Source: Hamiltosporidium tvaerminnensis (taxonomy: Eukaryota > Microsporidia > Dubosqiidae). Taken from it: a stretch of 64,000 bases of DNA. Under the pieces are notes generated by a model, which worked only from the letters and a program-made list of their open reading frames with translations, did no database searches and had not been told where the DNA came from. The DNA is taken from NCBI GenBank assembly GCA_022605425.2, contig CM061246.1, positions 1,116,001 to 1,180,000 on the forward strand, read 5' to 3'. Shown piece after piece: positions 11,534 to 23,044 of the stretch. Made by a program: the position numbers and the translations under genes. Positions within the stretch are counted from its first letter, which is position 1. Every line of letters starts with the position of its first letter.

Positions 11534-12793
11534 ATGTTTAGAGAAAATGAAGATAAGGAATTTGACGATGTAGCAGAAGCAATGCTTCTTTTACGAAATA
11601 ATTTGGTAAATAATAAATATGTGAGTAGATTTGCGTTACTTATAGGTGATAGGTGGGAGTATAGTGTTATACAGATGAGTTTTACGTTTATAGAAAAAGA
11701 TGTATTGCTGTATTTTTATTATTGTGGCGGTGAAAAAATGTGGTATGTGGATGTAATTAAAGGAAATGTGAAAATTAATGATGTAGAAGTAGGGAATTGT
11801 AGTTTGACAGTTAAAGATTCTTTTGTATTTGATTTTAAAGGTTTCTATTTTACATTCTATAATTGTGTGAAAGGAAAAAAAGTTCAAAAAAGTTACCATC
11901 AATTGATTTTGGAGGCAATTAAATCTAAAAAAGATAAAAAGATGACTTTGTCTGAAATTTATGAGTATTTTGAAAAAATACATGGATTTAGTAGTAAAGA
12001 ATCTGTTACATGGAAAAACTCAATAAGGCATAATCTTTCACTCAATAAAATATTTAAGAGAGTACCAAGAAAGGTGAATGAAATGCCAGGTAAGGGAATG
12101 TTCTGGACCATTGATTCGGAACATTTAAATTCTCTTCGAGAAGAAAAGGAAGAAGAAGTGATGAATTATAATGTAAAGGATTCTATGAGAAAAAGAGGAG
12201 AAGGTTATTTTAGAAGTGAAAAGAAAATTATGAGTTTGACAAAAGAAGATTTAATTGGAAAAATAACTGACGAATTTGCGGAAAAAAATGAATTTTGTAA
12301 GAATGAATTTGGTAAGAATGAATTGAATAAGAATGAAGGCAATCGGGGAATTGTTAGTAATACAGAATTGTTTAAACCGGTCAGTTCCTGCGAAAAGATT
12401 GTAAAAATAGGTTCATATTCTATCAGACCTGAAAAAAGGAAGGCGGAAATACAAAACATCAGTAAACGTATAAAAGTGGGTTACAATTTAAATTTTTTAA
12501 GAATGGATGTTCCACATATTCGTATGATTGATGTAGAAGAAGATGTAATGTTTTTTGATGACAAGGATTTACATTCTGAAGGAACAATTTATTGTTCTGA
12601 TTATGAAAATGAATTGGGATTTAATGAAGCGTCCTTTAGTATTGGACAGGGAAGCAATGGAAAAGAAAAAAGAAGTTCAAGCATTGTTTCTTTGCCTGAT
12701 GAAGATCTTCTTTCTGATTTCATGTTGAGTGGGTGTCAAAGTTTCAACAAACATGGGAAAGGAGGTGGAAACTTTAAGAGATTTAACAGATGA
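11534..12793 (+). CDS. Forkhead transcription factor with degenerate N-terminal FHA-like domain
   Basis: This 419-residue protein is a predicted nuclear DNA-binding regulator. The forkhead (winged-helix) domain spans about 119-200: SYHQLILEAI, then LSEIYEYFEK, then the recognition-helix motif WKNSIRHNLSL (160-170), then GKGMFWTID (186-194). Residues about 30-110 end in a pattern like the C-terminal strands of an FHA domain (INDVEVGNCSLTVKDSFVFD). That arrangement recalls yeast Fkh1/Fkh2, which control G2/M genes, but the FHA match is weak and its phosphopeptide residues are not clear. Residues about 249-271 carry a short KNEF/KNEL repeat. The C-terminus is acidic and Ser-rich without a recognised domain. 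An AATAAA lies about 25 bases after the stop. Confidence 0.9.
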   Translation: MFRENEDKEFDDVAEAMLLLRNNLVNNKYVSRFALLIGDRWEYSVIQMSFTFIEKDVLLYFYYCGGEKMWYVDVIKGNVKINDVEVGNCSLTVKDSFVFDFKGFYFTFYNCVKGKKVQKSYHQLILEAIKSKKDKKMTLSEIYEYFEKIHGFSSKESVTWKNSIRHNLSLNKIFKRVPRKVNEMPGKGMFWTIDSEHLNSLREEKEEEVMNYNVKDSMRKRGEGYFRSEKKIMSLTKEDLIGKITDEFAEKNEFCKNEFGKNELNKNEGNRGIVSNTELFKPVSSCEKIVKIGSYSIRPEKRKAEIQNISKRIKVGYNLNFLRMDVPHIRMIDVEEDVMFFDDKDLHSEGTIYCSDYENELGFNEASFSIGQGSNGKEKRSSSIVSLPDEDLLSDFMLSGCQSFNKHGKGGGNFKRFNR

Positions 12794-13249
12794 TTTTATT
12801 TTTTGTGAAAAGTTTAATAAATTTGTAAAATAGAGTTTTTGTATTTCTTTAAATTCAAAAATAGGTTTTTCTTAAAAAAACAATTTTTCAATTTTAATTT
12901 ATTTAATATCGAATTATAACTGACTTTATCCATTGCTTACTATAAGAATAAACAAAAAACCAAATGAATGAAAGTTTATTTGATTTCTCGTTTTTTTTAA
13001 GGGTTGAAATAATCTTTAAATACATTTTTTAGGAAAAAGTGCTAAAATTAGCGAATAATAGTGGGAAAATCGATCTGTTTTAATACAGTAGTAAAAAGGC
13101 TTGCAACCATATAATATTATTGAAAAATATAAATTCAAACTACAAAAAGACATTTTATATCTTAATTAGCTGAGTTACAGATAAATAATTTGTATGAAAA
13201 ACTGGCATTTTATTTAATTAGATAAGTTGCATAGGTCAAAGTCAATTTG
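12794..13249. other. Intergenic, no feature seen
   Basis: This is AT-rich sequence between the forkhead gene and the integrase-element relic, with no ORF or repeat that I can support. Confidence 0.5.
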
Positions 13250-15440
13250 ATTTGTATGGTAAATATTCATAATGACCAAAGTGAATGGGTAATTTGATAG
13301 ATTTTATATTTTATTTTTAAAAATCAAAAGAAAGAGGAAATACTATAACGAAAAAAAGTATGGAAAATATGTACGTATAAAGAAAAAAAAGGTACATAAG
13401 TAAAATATGTCAAATCTAAGTGTTTTTATTTATTGGAGCAACTTCCACTTTGATGGCGTTTCGGATTGCCTAGCTTTAAATTCTTTACGACACTTGCATT
13501 TTAAGATTTAAATTTGATCCGCAGCAAATCAGTCTTAACCTTGGTCCGGGTATTAAATGGCATTCTTGCCCATTCTCATAGGGAAATTCTTGCTTTTGGA
13601 ATTCTTCGATACAAATGAACTTTGACTTACATAATGTAAATTGGATCCTCGTGTAAAAGTGATTCAAGATTTCATGTTTGGGGCATAATATATTAAAGAT
13701 TGGCATCCATTATTTCCAAAAAAAGCCATAAAATGTCTTGCGTGTGTGCGACCTCGGTCAACAACAGAGACTCATACCCTTACTGTATCACCTATCTTAG
13801 CGGCTGTATATTCTGAATTAGAAATTTTAAGCATTTTTTGCAGTTTTTCTGACTAGATTGCTTGATAACATTTCCCTGATTTTTAATATCTCTGATTTTC
13901 TGTTTTCAAATCATAATCCTCAAATAAATCATTATTATCTTCATTTGCACGTTTTTCAATACTGAAGACTAGAAGATCAGATGGTCTATGACATTTCTTT
14001 CTCTTTCTTTGATATGAAAATCTGAACATGATTCAAATAACTAAGTTAAATATTCAACATAAACTACCAATAAACGCTACTTTATTCTTGTTATTTTCAC
14101 TTGTTATTATGCTAACTGGGTTATTTTGCAGTTGATCTTCTTAAACAGATTGTAAATTGCTTTGATCTATTGATATTACCTCTAAGTCCTCCTCGGAATT
14201 AATTTTACTTAGAACGCCTATCAGTAAAAAACTTTTGAGACCTACTTTTAACTGTGCTCTAAACATGTCCTTATACGAAGTACAGTTTATGACATTATGA
14301 TATGCTCGGTTTTTCATAATCTGAATAAATTGTAAAATTTTTGATCATTTTTTGCTTTTGATGTCTTTTAACCACGTAAAAGCATATTTTCTTAATCTTG
14401 ATTAGCCCGCTCTACCGAACCCTGATGTCAAGAATACCTGGGCTTTCCATGTACCATTCTTAACTCAGACCACATCCTACATGGTTCTTCAATAGTATTA
14501 TTAGCAAATTCTCTGTCATTATCATTTGTAAATAGAAGGCACACCAAAAATGGTAAAAATATCCAAAAGTAAATACGCCACTTCTACCGCTTTTTTGCTT
14601 TTGAGAGGTCAAAGTTAAAAAAAATTGGTAAAATAATCTTGGTATCAGGTATAAATTTATATTAATCATCTGCTTGTGATTGCACATCGATTAAATCCAC
14701 TTGGTACCTTGAGTTCATACTTTTACTTAGTATTGGCTTTACCATCAACCTTTTTTTTGATACACTGCGTTTTTTTTCACAAGGCATACAAATTTCTGAT
14801 AAATTACAATCATCTTTCTTGTAATGTTGTCATAGTTTGAATTTATCTCATTCTCTCATACGAGTTCAACCAACATGTCCAATTGCAATATGTACATCAT
14901 GTAAAATTATAAATATCACTTCTTGATGTGCATAAAACTCACTATTCTCCATACCTTTTCACATGAACTGTCAGCTTTTCTTTCTCTCCAATATTTATCA
15001 CATCAGGCCTACATAAACGTTGAATCCCTCGATTTTTTCTCCTACTACTTTTTTTTTTGAAATTTTAACTCTTCCTATTGACTTCAAGTATTGTTTTTTG
15101 TGAGAATTCGTGTATTCTATTTCTTGGATAAGCATAATTCATTCAATTGTTCTCGTAACAGTTTTTCATATTATTTATATCCGTTAACATAGTTCTTGGA
15201 TTTTTATTTGAAAAATATCTAATAATACGCAATAAGAAAAAGCGAGGAGGATCTTTAAATTGTTAAAGCATAGGAATAGTATAAGCGTTAAGCTCAAAAA
15301 AACTTCTGATTGGTCAACGACAATCGCACCAAACGCTAATTATTAAATTGCTGTTAATTTGTTATACTAAAGTGAAAAACTTTAGCATTATTGTATAACT
15401 GGCAGTGTATAAATTATTTTATTGTCTTGTTAAATTTATC
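13250..15440 (-). mobile_element. Decayed integrase-bearing element, copy 1 (KRBA2/SCAND3-type integrase)
   Basis: On the minus strand a retroelement-type integrase can be read through stops and shifts. From N to C it shows an HHCC-like start with HIAIGHVGRTRM near 14890, QVDLIDVQSQAD (first acidic residue, near 14690), FTNDNDREFANNTIEE (second acidic residue, near 14520), and HGKPRY followed by HQGSVERANQD (near 14420). Near 13740-13600 it reads VDRGRTHARH and TRIQFTLCKSKF, and it ends in a KCKC-type cysteine-rich tail near 13500. The closest pattern I know is the gypsy-like integrase domesticated in animal KRBA2 and SCAND3. I see no LTRs, protease or RT. A second copy in the same orientation lies at 40380-42500 and matches along the whole length, including non-coding ends. 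Confidence 0.8.
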
Positions 15441-17214
15441 AAATGACCATACCACTTCTATCTAGAATGTAAATCATAAATTTAAAGCAATTTATGATGA
15501 CAACGAATGAATAAATGAATATCTATAAAATCTAATCTTCATGTTTATTGAAAATATTGAAGATATACAATAGAACGCTATTATTACATAGATGAAGGGC
15601 ATTAAAGGATAGTCTATGTGGTCGAGAATGGTGAATTTTATCTATGCCTTCGAGTAATGTAGGAACTAGAATTTTTAACGATTATACAGTATAGAATCCT
15701 CAGTAGTTCATCGAGATTTATTTTATAGGCCTAAGAAAGTTTTAAAGAATTCAAAAGCAGATTTTGTATGTATCTTGACTATTTTTAATCTTTTGCACGA
15801 TTTTATATGTACAGTACAGGTGAAAATAAAAATTTTCTGATAGTCTAGGAAATATATTTGAGAGCTTTTTTGTGAAAATCATCTAAAATACTACATGCAG
15901 ACAATTTTATTATGTATGCTTATAAACACGTGAATTAAAAATGTGGGTATTTAAATATTTGGGGTTTATAGTGGATGTGGCTATTAACGATTCTAGAGGC
16001 AATTTGCCCGAATAAGTTCTACGAATATTTGATTTCAATGATATTAGAGTATTTGCCGCTAGTAAATGGTCTTGCATACTCAATATGGTCATAAATCTAA
16101 CAACGCATCGTAAATAATAGTGGATATCCTCCCTAAGTATGCTGTGGATTCCGATATTGCTTATATATTCAGAGCTTCTGAACTACAAACTTAGGTCAAA
16201 GATTATAGAAGTTTGTCGGTTGTTTTAATATTCTAATATTTAGATATTTCTGATAAATATAAATGCCTGGTTACAAAGTCGACTGTAAAAGATATACCTG
16301 TGTTATATCTATTTATAATAATACCATTATCCTATAATTAAAAAACCGGTGCAATAAATTTTCACTTCTTTTTTACTATTTATATCTGTACATTTTAAGT
16401 ATTTATAAACGTCAAAAGAACTGTATGTTTTGTTTGCTGAAAAATCTTGTTCTGTTTCACATAATTATCATACCTAACGTTTTCAAGGAGTATTGAAGTG
16501 TAGAAGATAAAATTTTTAACTCTTTTCAATGATGGTATTTAGCTTTTGTCAAAACAACCAGAAAGATATGAATCTTAAACATAGATATCGATAAGTATAA
16601 TCAAGCCTAATTATGATTGCTTTATTTTCTCGTTTGTAGTTTTTATTCATTTAAATAATTTATTGACAAAAGTCTTTCTACATTCTTATACTATTTTCCA
16701 AACCTACTAATTTAGGGATAAATATTCTTGACGTCAATATGAACGAATATAATTTGAGGAAGAAATTTTTACGAAATATTACAAAACTACTTGTTTGTTT
16801 TCTTTGTCTCGACATAAGACTTCTAATTTCTCTGCCTGAAACTTATTTTACGATTTATCAATAGATTGGCTGAGGTAAGAGCAAGAAAAAATCATATAAT
16901 TAGCTATATTCTTTGCTGATATATTGAATAGCGATTATCTTTTACGTTATAATCTATTAAATTGATTTTTCGGTTATGAATATGATTTATCGAATAATGA
17001 CTTAAATTTTAAATCAAAAAACCAGCTTTCAAAAATAAATTAACTATAAAATTGTAAATATCGACTATTTTCTATATTTGGCTAATTGAGTTATTAATCT
17101 AAAAAACGAACTCTTTAAAAAAAATAGAAGTTCTTAAGAAATAATAAATGGTTTTAATTGTATTTAGACGGCTTTTTTACAATAAAAGAAGTCTTTAGTC
17201 TTAATAAATAGGGT
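15441..17214. other. Intergenic, no firm feature
   Basis: This is AT-rich sequence. A mildly protein-like minus-strand frame at 15910-16092 (60 aa, contains SMQDHLLAANTLISLKSN) and a less AT-rich patch near 15590-15720 could be element debris. I can assign neither to a family. Confidence 0.4.
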
Positions 17215-17385
17215 CTGCTTATCTTTACTCGAAATACTTTGTTATGTAGGTATCTTAGAAGGTAACGATAGAGTTTTGAGGGGCAGTTATTTATATTAAA
17301 CCCGGAACGGAGTTAATGTCATGAATAATATAGTACTTGCTAATATTTTATAAATATGTGATATTCTTTGAATATATCAGTGGAA
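17215..17385 (+). mobile_element. Family A retroposon, 3' fragment A8
   Basis: It matches the last 160 or so bases of family A: GTAGGTATC, the TTATTTATATTAAACCC block, GTTAATGTCATGAA, and the terminal GTGATATTCTTT. The rest of the element is absent, consistent with 5' truncation or decay. Confidence 0.65.
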
Positions 17386-17601
17386 AGATTTTTAAATGTA
17401 GCTTTGAATTCCAATTTGACTCTAGAAATCACATCATAAGAAATGTTCTTTAAATTTTTAAAATTATAAATGAAGTGTATAGCTGATGTATAAATCCAAA
17501 AAATACCGTTTATAAAATGTTTTTTTTAGTCTCATTTTAGTTAGAATCACAGTTTAATTAATATTTTCTATTTCTTCAGAAACTTCCATATAAAATTTAC
17601 T

Positions 17602-17925
17602 TTACATTCTTATTTCTTTTATCCAGACATTTGGACTTCTGTTTTCTATTTCTTTACAACATTTCATCATCTTCCTACCTGCCTTTGTATTCTCTTTTAT
17701 CTTAAAGCATAATTCATCTTTCTTATTTATTGGTATTATTTTTATTGAGCTTTCTAACTCTTCTAAGTTTTCGTCTCTATATTTACCACGTTTTGCTAAC
17801 ATTTCATCGATAACTAAATGACAAAATTTTCTATAACAATTATCTCTATTAATGTTTGAAGAAAAACTGTTTATACCGGTCAATTTTACTAAGCGAGAGA
17901 GAAAAGACACAAATAAAATATTCAT
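17602..17925 (-). CDS. Small four-cysteine protein, family member 1 (107 aa)
   Basis: The function is unknown. The ATG is followed by a hydrophobic stretch (MNILFVSFLSRLV), a possible signal peptide. The body then has the pattern NCYRKFC (31-37 or so), an acidic helix-like stretch ENLEELESSIK, ELCFKIKE, and KMMKCC. The same order of cysteines and helices occurs in 20467-20751 and 23803-24074. This is the longest and apparently the only intact member in the window. Charged, heptad-like spacing suggests a small helical, disulfide-stapled secreted protein; that is inference. It stands alone between a family A fragment and a family B repeat. Confidence 0.5.
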   Translation of the reverse strand: MNILFVSFLSRLVKLTGINSFSSNINRDNCYRKFCHLVIDEMLAKRGKYRDENLEELESSIKIIPINKKDELCFKIKENTKAGRKMMKCCKEIENRSPNVWIKEIRM

Positions 17926-18059
17926 AAATTGTTTCTTTCTTGTTATTTTATAGTTTTTGGATTTAAATTACAATTTAGGCTTATATTTTTGTAATTTAAT
18001 TAGTTTCAAAGCAGTAATTTTTTTTGCGAAGTAATTATTTGCTATTTTAAAGATACTTA

Positions 18060-18220
18060 CTCCATTCCTCTTTTAATCTGTTATAACTCGGAATTATAAG
18101 AGATTGTCCTATAGATTCGGTGTGGTTTATAACCCACCAAAATGGAAACAATGATTTCCATACCATTTAAATACATTCATGACCACTAGATAGTTTTTAA
18201 TGTGGTTGTCCTCTCTCCAC
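18060..18220 (-). mobile_element. Family B repeat, short copy B2
   Basis: On the minus strand it begins GTGGAGAGAGGACAACCAC, the same head type as family A. It ends with the TATAATTCCGAGTTATAACAG block also seen in copy B1 at 47085-47498. Most of the B1 middle is missing. Confidence 0.65.
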
Positions 18221-18331
18221 CTGTATTTTGAAGAATATTTTGTTAAATAAGAATAAATTAAAATTTAATTATAAAATTGTAATATCAGGAATAAGTTATT
18301 TAATTTATGTTTGATTGTGTAATTTGCTTTT

Positions 18332-18574
18332 TTGATTAAATCTTTTAAATATGAAAAAGTGAAAAAAAGTTTTGATTGCAGTTGTAATTTAAGATTTTTC
18401 TGTAGAAATGAAGTTTTAAAAAAATATTTTAACCAAAATTTTACGATAAAGGAACTTTTTAAAAGGCGTAAACATATATTCAGAAAAAAATCTTATAATT
18501 TAGGAGCTAACGATTCAATAGAAATTTTGGTTGTAAATAATTTTATCTCTTTTATACTTTTTCGATCTTTTTAA
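18332..18574 (+). CDS. Doubtful small ORF (80 aa)
   Basis: This is an ATG-started frame rich in Lys, Phe and Asn with no recognisable domain. It sits between repeats, and chance is the simplest explanation. It is recorded only because it is uninterrupted and contains a few cysteines (SFDCSCNLRFFC). Confidence 0.12.
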   Translation: MIKSFKYEKVKKSFDCSCNLRFFCRNEVLKKYFNQNFTIKELFKRRKHIFRKKSYNLGANDSIEILVVNNFISFILFRSF

Positions 18575-18589
18575 GAACTTCATTTTTAT

Positions 18590-20175
18590 CTTTTAAATCC
18601 AACTCTTTATTTATAGTTTACGTCGGCTCTTACTATTTAGTTTCGTTATCGACAATAGGGATAAAATAATCATTGTTTTTACATGTTAGACCCCAATTTC
18701 CTCGCTATCTGCTTTTTAATAAAGAGGCGTTAGCTGCTCAGACATATCAGTTCATATATAACACCTATTGAGGGTGCTTCTCAGTTCTCTTCGGCATTTG
18801 ATCTTAACTCAAATCTGTTTCATCGATCAAAATAAATTATTTCGACTGTCTTTCCGAGCGCTATTTAATGAATGAAAGTCTCTATTTTCATGGGTATTTG
18901 CTGTTTTTTAAGACATATCTTTTAGCTTTTTGTCATAATACCACCTCATTTCACCACAGATGGTATTATTGAGGCTACTTTACAAATAGGCCCCAAATAA
19001 AGATGAATATATCATACTTCCTCGGTTTTTAGGTTTCAACTATTTAAAGTGAATCTGCAAAAGTAATTCTTACTTCAATGATGTTCATCTTATTGTGAAC
19101 CATATCTAAAATAAATAACAAGAGACTAATATTTTGATTTTAGTTCTGGTTTATTGAGGTATCAAATCTTTTTTTTTGCATACTCTTTTTCAAATATTTC
19201 TTGAATTAATTGACTTTTAATTTGTTGCAAGACTGTAATTTATATTTATTTAAAGAAGGTAGATGTAGGCATCAAACCACTTCGTGGAGCCGCGTGATCT
19301 AATCTTATCACTGTGTTTGCTTAAATCGATTGTATAAATGTTTAACCAATTCATTAGAAATGTCCCACAGCCGGTACATTCTTTTGATCATTAAAATACA
19401 TTAGTATCATAAATATAATTAAACACGGCTTAATAATTTGCTTTTGAATTTCCTTTCAATGGCGATCTCAAAGAGAGACTAACATTTACTGACTAATTTT
19501 TCTTGTATTATATAACTTATATTGTATTTTCCAATGTTATTTCTTTGTATAAATTTTGCAAGTTGAACCTTTTCTAAATTCAGTTCGTTGAAAAGTCTTT
19601 CTTATTCCTGTACTTCCATTTCTAAAAACCTCTTATTGGTGCAAGATGGATTTGCTAGTATTTTCTGTTTAAAGTTCGCTGCTTTTCGGGTTGATATTTC
19701 TTTAATCTCCAGGAAATCTAAGAATTGCAGAAGCATTTGTTCACTCTGTTACGCAAAATATGTAAGCTCCGTCCAAGTTTTGTTCTAGAAGAATATAGAC
19801 GCATTTTAAAACCTTTCTTGGATGCATCAATTCTGCTTACCAATATCGCCCGCATTCCACCATGTAGCTTAAAGGGGTTGGTATTAAGCTATATTATTCG
19901 TATATGGCACTTTGTGAACAATATCGCCTGTTGATAAATTTACTAATTAAATTTTTTTATGAAATGTATTGTTAAAAGCTTTTCAATTCTTTGTTTTTTT
20001 TTTCGTTTGTACTTCTTCGAATTAACAAGTTTTCGGATTTAACCTGCTAGTTTCTAGTATCTCCTAGTACTTAATAAAACGGATACTTCCTAGAAAAATA
20101 ACAGCGTATTCGTAGACGTATCCTTTCTGGATTTATTCGCCAATTGATCTCTAACTAAAATCACTTTAACTTTGT
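18590..20175 (-). mobile_element. Degraded R4-like LINE, copy 2
   Basis: It aligns by eye with the LINE at 62121-64000 in the same orientation. 18770-19110 matches the endonuclease region (the TTCGGCATTTGATC and TTTCGACTGTCTT blocks, then CATACTTCCTCGG and TTTCAACTATTT). 19190-19330 matches the region after the zinc finger. 19570-19880 matches the segment around the RT thumb (GAATTGCAGAAGCATTTGTTCACT), and 20030-20175 matches weakly upstream of that. No long open frame survives. The piece is clearly older than copy 1. Confidence 0.75.
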
Positions 20176-20434
20176 ACAATGCAAAAAAAAATCCAAATGA
20201 ACTTTTTATGAATAAATTTAATAAAAATAGTAATAAAGTGTAAACTGATTATAATTTATTATCAAAGATATCAACAACAACAATTATAACCAAATTTAAA
20301 AACAAAAGTTTTACAAATCAATAAATATTTAAAAAACCAAACTTGTAGATAATCAAATTTAAGAAATTAAGAATAAATTAAACGAATAAAAAAATAAAGT
20401 TTAATTAAAATCAAAAATTTTATAATAAAAACAT
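20176..20434. other. A/T-rich upstream tract, no feature
   Basis: A/T-rich simple sequence precedes the small cysteine protein. All in-frame upstream codons hit stops, and no ATG is available in its frame. Confidence 0.4.
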
Positions 20435-20466
20435 ATGAAATACTGAAATTTATTAATATTATAGCC

Positions 20467-20751
20467 GTGTATTTCCTTTATAATTTAGTAATTGCAACAG
20501 AATCAAATCAAATCCCTTCTAACAGTAGCTTTGATAACTGTTATAGGCAACAATGTGGTACTATGCTTGACAATATGTTATTTAGAAATAATGAAGAATA
20601 TTATGAAAATTTAGAAGATTTAAGAAATATAATTCTAAGGATCTCCCAAAATCATAAAAATAATTATTGTGATAGAATTAAAAATAATAGTTTAATAGGT
20701 AAAATAGCCAAAGACTATTGTGCTAGAATGATAGTTAAATATTTTTTGTGA
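20467..20751 (+). CDS. Small four-cysteine protein, family member 2, no in-frame ATG
   Basis: The frame reads a hydrophobic N-terminus (VYFLYNLVIATE), then SSFDNCYRQQCGTMLDNML, EYYENLEDLRNII, NYCDRIKNNSLIGK and KDYC. The four cysteines and the NLEDL helix match members 1 and 3. The frame begins at GTG here; upstream in-frame codons continue the hydrophobic run (FINIIA) but contain no ATG. An ATG at 20435 lies in another frame and hits a stop after three codons. Either a one-base shift has killed the start, or a non-ATG codon is used. The C-terminus ends shortly after the fourth cysteine, as in member 3. Confidence 0.45.
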   Translation: MYFLYNLVIATESNQIPSNSSFDNCYRQQCGTMLDNMLFRNNEEYYENLEDLRNIILRISQNHKNNYCDRIKNNSLIGKIAKDYCARMIVKYFL

Positions 20752-22214
20752 CAATATCTTAAATAGACACGAATTGATTGTCTCAAATAAATTCTATGTT
20801 TTATAACATTATTGATCACTATTAACGTACTTCTTAATTTATATCATGATTTTTTTAGCAAACTGAAGTATAATAATTTTTTCTTACTTATCTAAAAAAG
20901 TTATATTTTCCGGTTTAAATTCTTGAATCCTAAAAATTACCCGGAATAGTTTACTTATGTGATTATGATGTAATTATATCGTTTGGTGATTCAAGGCAAT
21001 CATAAATATTGTTTCCTTACAAATTCGTATAAACAATTTTTAAGGCATTTAAGATTCTAAATTATTGCATGTAACTAAAATTTCAGGTAAATAGAGCTTT
21101 ATAGGACACGATTTTGGATTAAAGAACATTCTAGATTTAATCTTCTTAAACCCAACTATTTCCTATTTAATGTACACATAATAAGTAATGTATTTTATCA
21201 AAGCCTGCTCCCTTGATTAAACTCTTAAATAAATTGTTACAGTGTTTTATTTATTCTTTGGCAAATAATTTATTTAAACCAAATATTCAACAAAAACATA
21301 TCAAAATTTAATTTAGTCTTTATATTTCTTATAAATTTTCAATTGATTTTATAGCAATTTTGTAAAAATCGATTCACAATTTTTTTTCATCTAACTCTAT
21401 ACTATTAAGTGAAAAAAACAAAAGTTTGGTGGTTTAATACTGTTTGTATATCAAATAAGAAGTAAATACAAATATTATTTTATGGTTTGAGAACATAAAA
21501 ATCGTATACTTTGAATTGGGTATTTGATTCTGAAATTTCAAAATACATTATTATCTTTGTAAATATAAAAAATGATTTTTTTTAGTTTTGATTTGCTTAA
21601 TGGCTTTGAGTGCAAAAAAACATCCTGAAAACCCTCGTTTTTTCGCTTCCTAAAATTCTGAATTATGTGCTAAATGCAATATTTTGTTATATTATAACTG
21701 ATGGTGTATTCTAGTTATGTTTTTTCTATGTCAAACAGTTATTACAATACAATTAATTTTTACTGTGCAGCTGCATAGCTTAGAAATAATGCTATTTGTT
21801 ATGATTGCATGTATCCATGTTATATAAATGGATTTTTTTGTAATTCAGAACTTAGATATTTTAAAAGAAATAGTTCCCAATAAAAAAATATTTATAATCT
21901 AGTCCACTATAAGAACTGGCAAAAATATATACTTTAAATGTTATTCTATAAGCCCTAATATAAATTGATTGTAACAGATTGAGGTATTACATTTTATTAA
22001 TTAAGAATATCATTTCTTATTTTCTTACTGTCTAAAATTATTTCTATCTACACAGTAAAATATACTACTCGATCTTTAAAAAAAATGTCTTATATGAACC
22101 ATTATTTTCATTTTCTATAACTATTAGGTATTTTTTGAGAGATGACATCCTAATATTTGGAACTGTCTTAAAAAAGGTAATTTACTTATTTTTAATAGAT
22201 ATGGGCAGTTAAAT
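20752..22214. other. Intergenic, no feature seen
   Basis: This is AT-rich sequence without ORFs or recognisable repeats, up to the head of family A copy A2. Confidence 0.5.
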
Positions 22215-22932
22215 GTGGAAGGAGGATAACCACATACAAAACTTTCTGCTTGGCAATGAGTGCGTGAAACTGATGTGAGGCCATTGTTTGAATTTTTGGT
22301 GAGAATAAAATCACCACGTCTTCGGTTGTTCCATGGGAGTTGTTATGAAAGAAGAGGTCTAAGAAATGGCGAAACTTTTTCTACATATTTATTTATAGTC
22401 TTTCATGTAACCAAATTGCAGACCGCAGCTGAACATGTAGGTAATTGCCATATAAAAGCATGGAAATCTAGCCTTGCTCACTTAGGTTAGAAGACTTGCG
22501 CCTGGGTGATATAAAAATAAAACCCATTAAAAGCCGGGAGAGCTAAGTAGCAGGTTATACCTGTTGGTATGACATTGCACTGTCTAGGTAGACCCCATGT
22601 AAACTCTGAAATTTTTCTTAGCTAGAAGTTTATTGGTTCAGAAAGTGTAGAGTAAGTGGGAAGCTGCATAGTCTTGGGGGAGCCCAGGGGGGCTTCGGCC
22701 TTCGATAACACTTCATTCAACGAACATTGATGAACTCCGGGCAACTTCTTCGCCTATTATTTAGGTTCTACACACCTGGTAAATAAAAGGCTTTGTGATG
22801 TAGGTATCGCAGGGGTTACCGATGGAGTGTTGGGGTAGCAGTTATTTATGTTAAACCTAGAACTGCATTATGTCATGAAAAAAAATATAACACTTGCCAC
22901 CTTTTTAAAAAAGATGTGATACTTTTAATAAA
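22215..22932 (+). mobile_element. Family A retroposon, copy A2
   Basis: This is a full-length copy with the GTGGAAGGAGGATAACC head and ACTTTTAATAAA tail, co-linear with A1. It keeps an uninterrupted frame (22260-22490, 76 aa) matching the short frames of A1 and A3. Possible diverged duplication: TGGGCAGTTAAAT before it and TGGACTGTAAACT after it (9 of 13 match). Confidence 0.8.
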
Positions 22933-23044
22933 CCTGGACTGTAAACTATGAAAAAAAATATTTTAGTTAAAAATATCAAATATTTTATAAAAATTGCCCC
23001 TTTTTGTCTTATTCTGATTATGTATTCGCATTTTTGGGTTTAAA

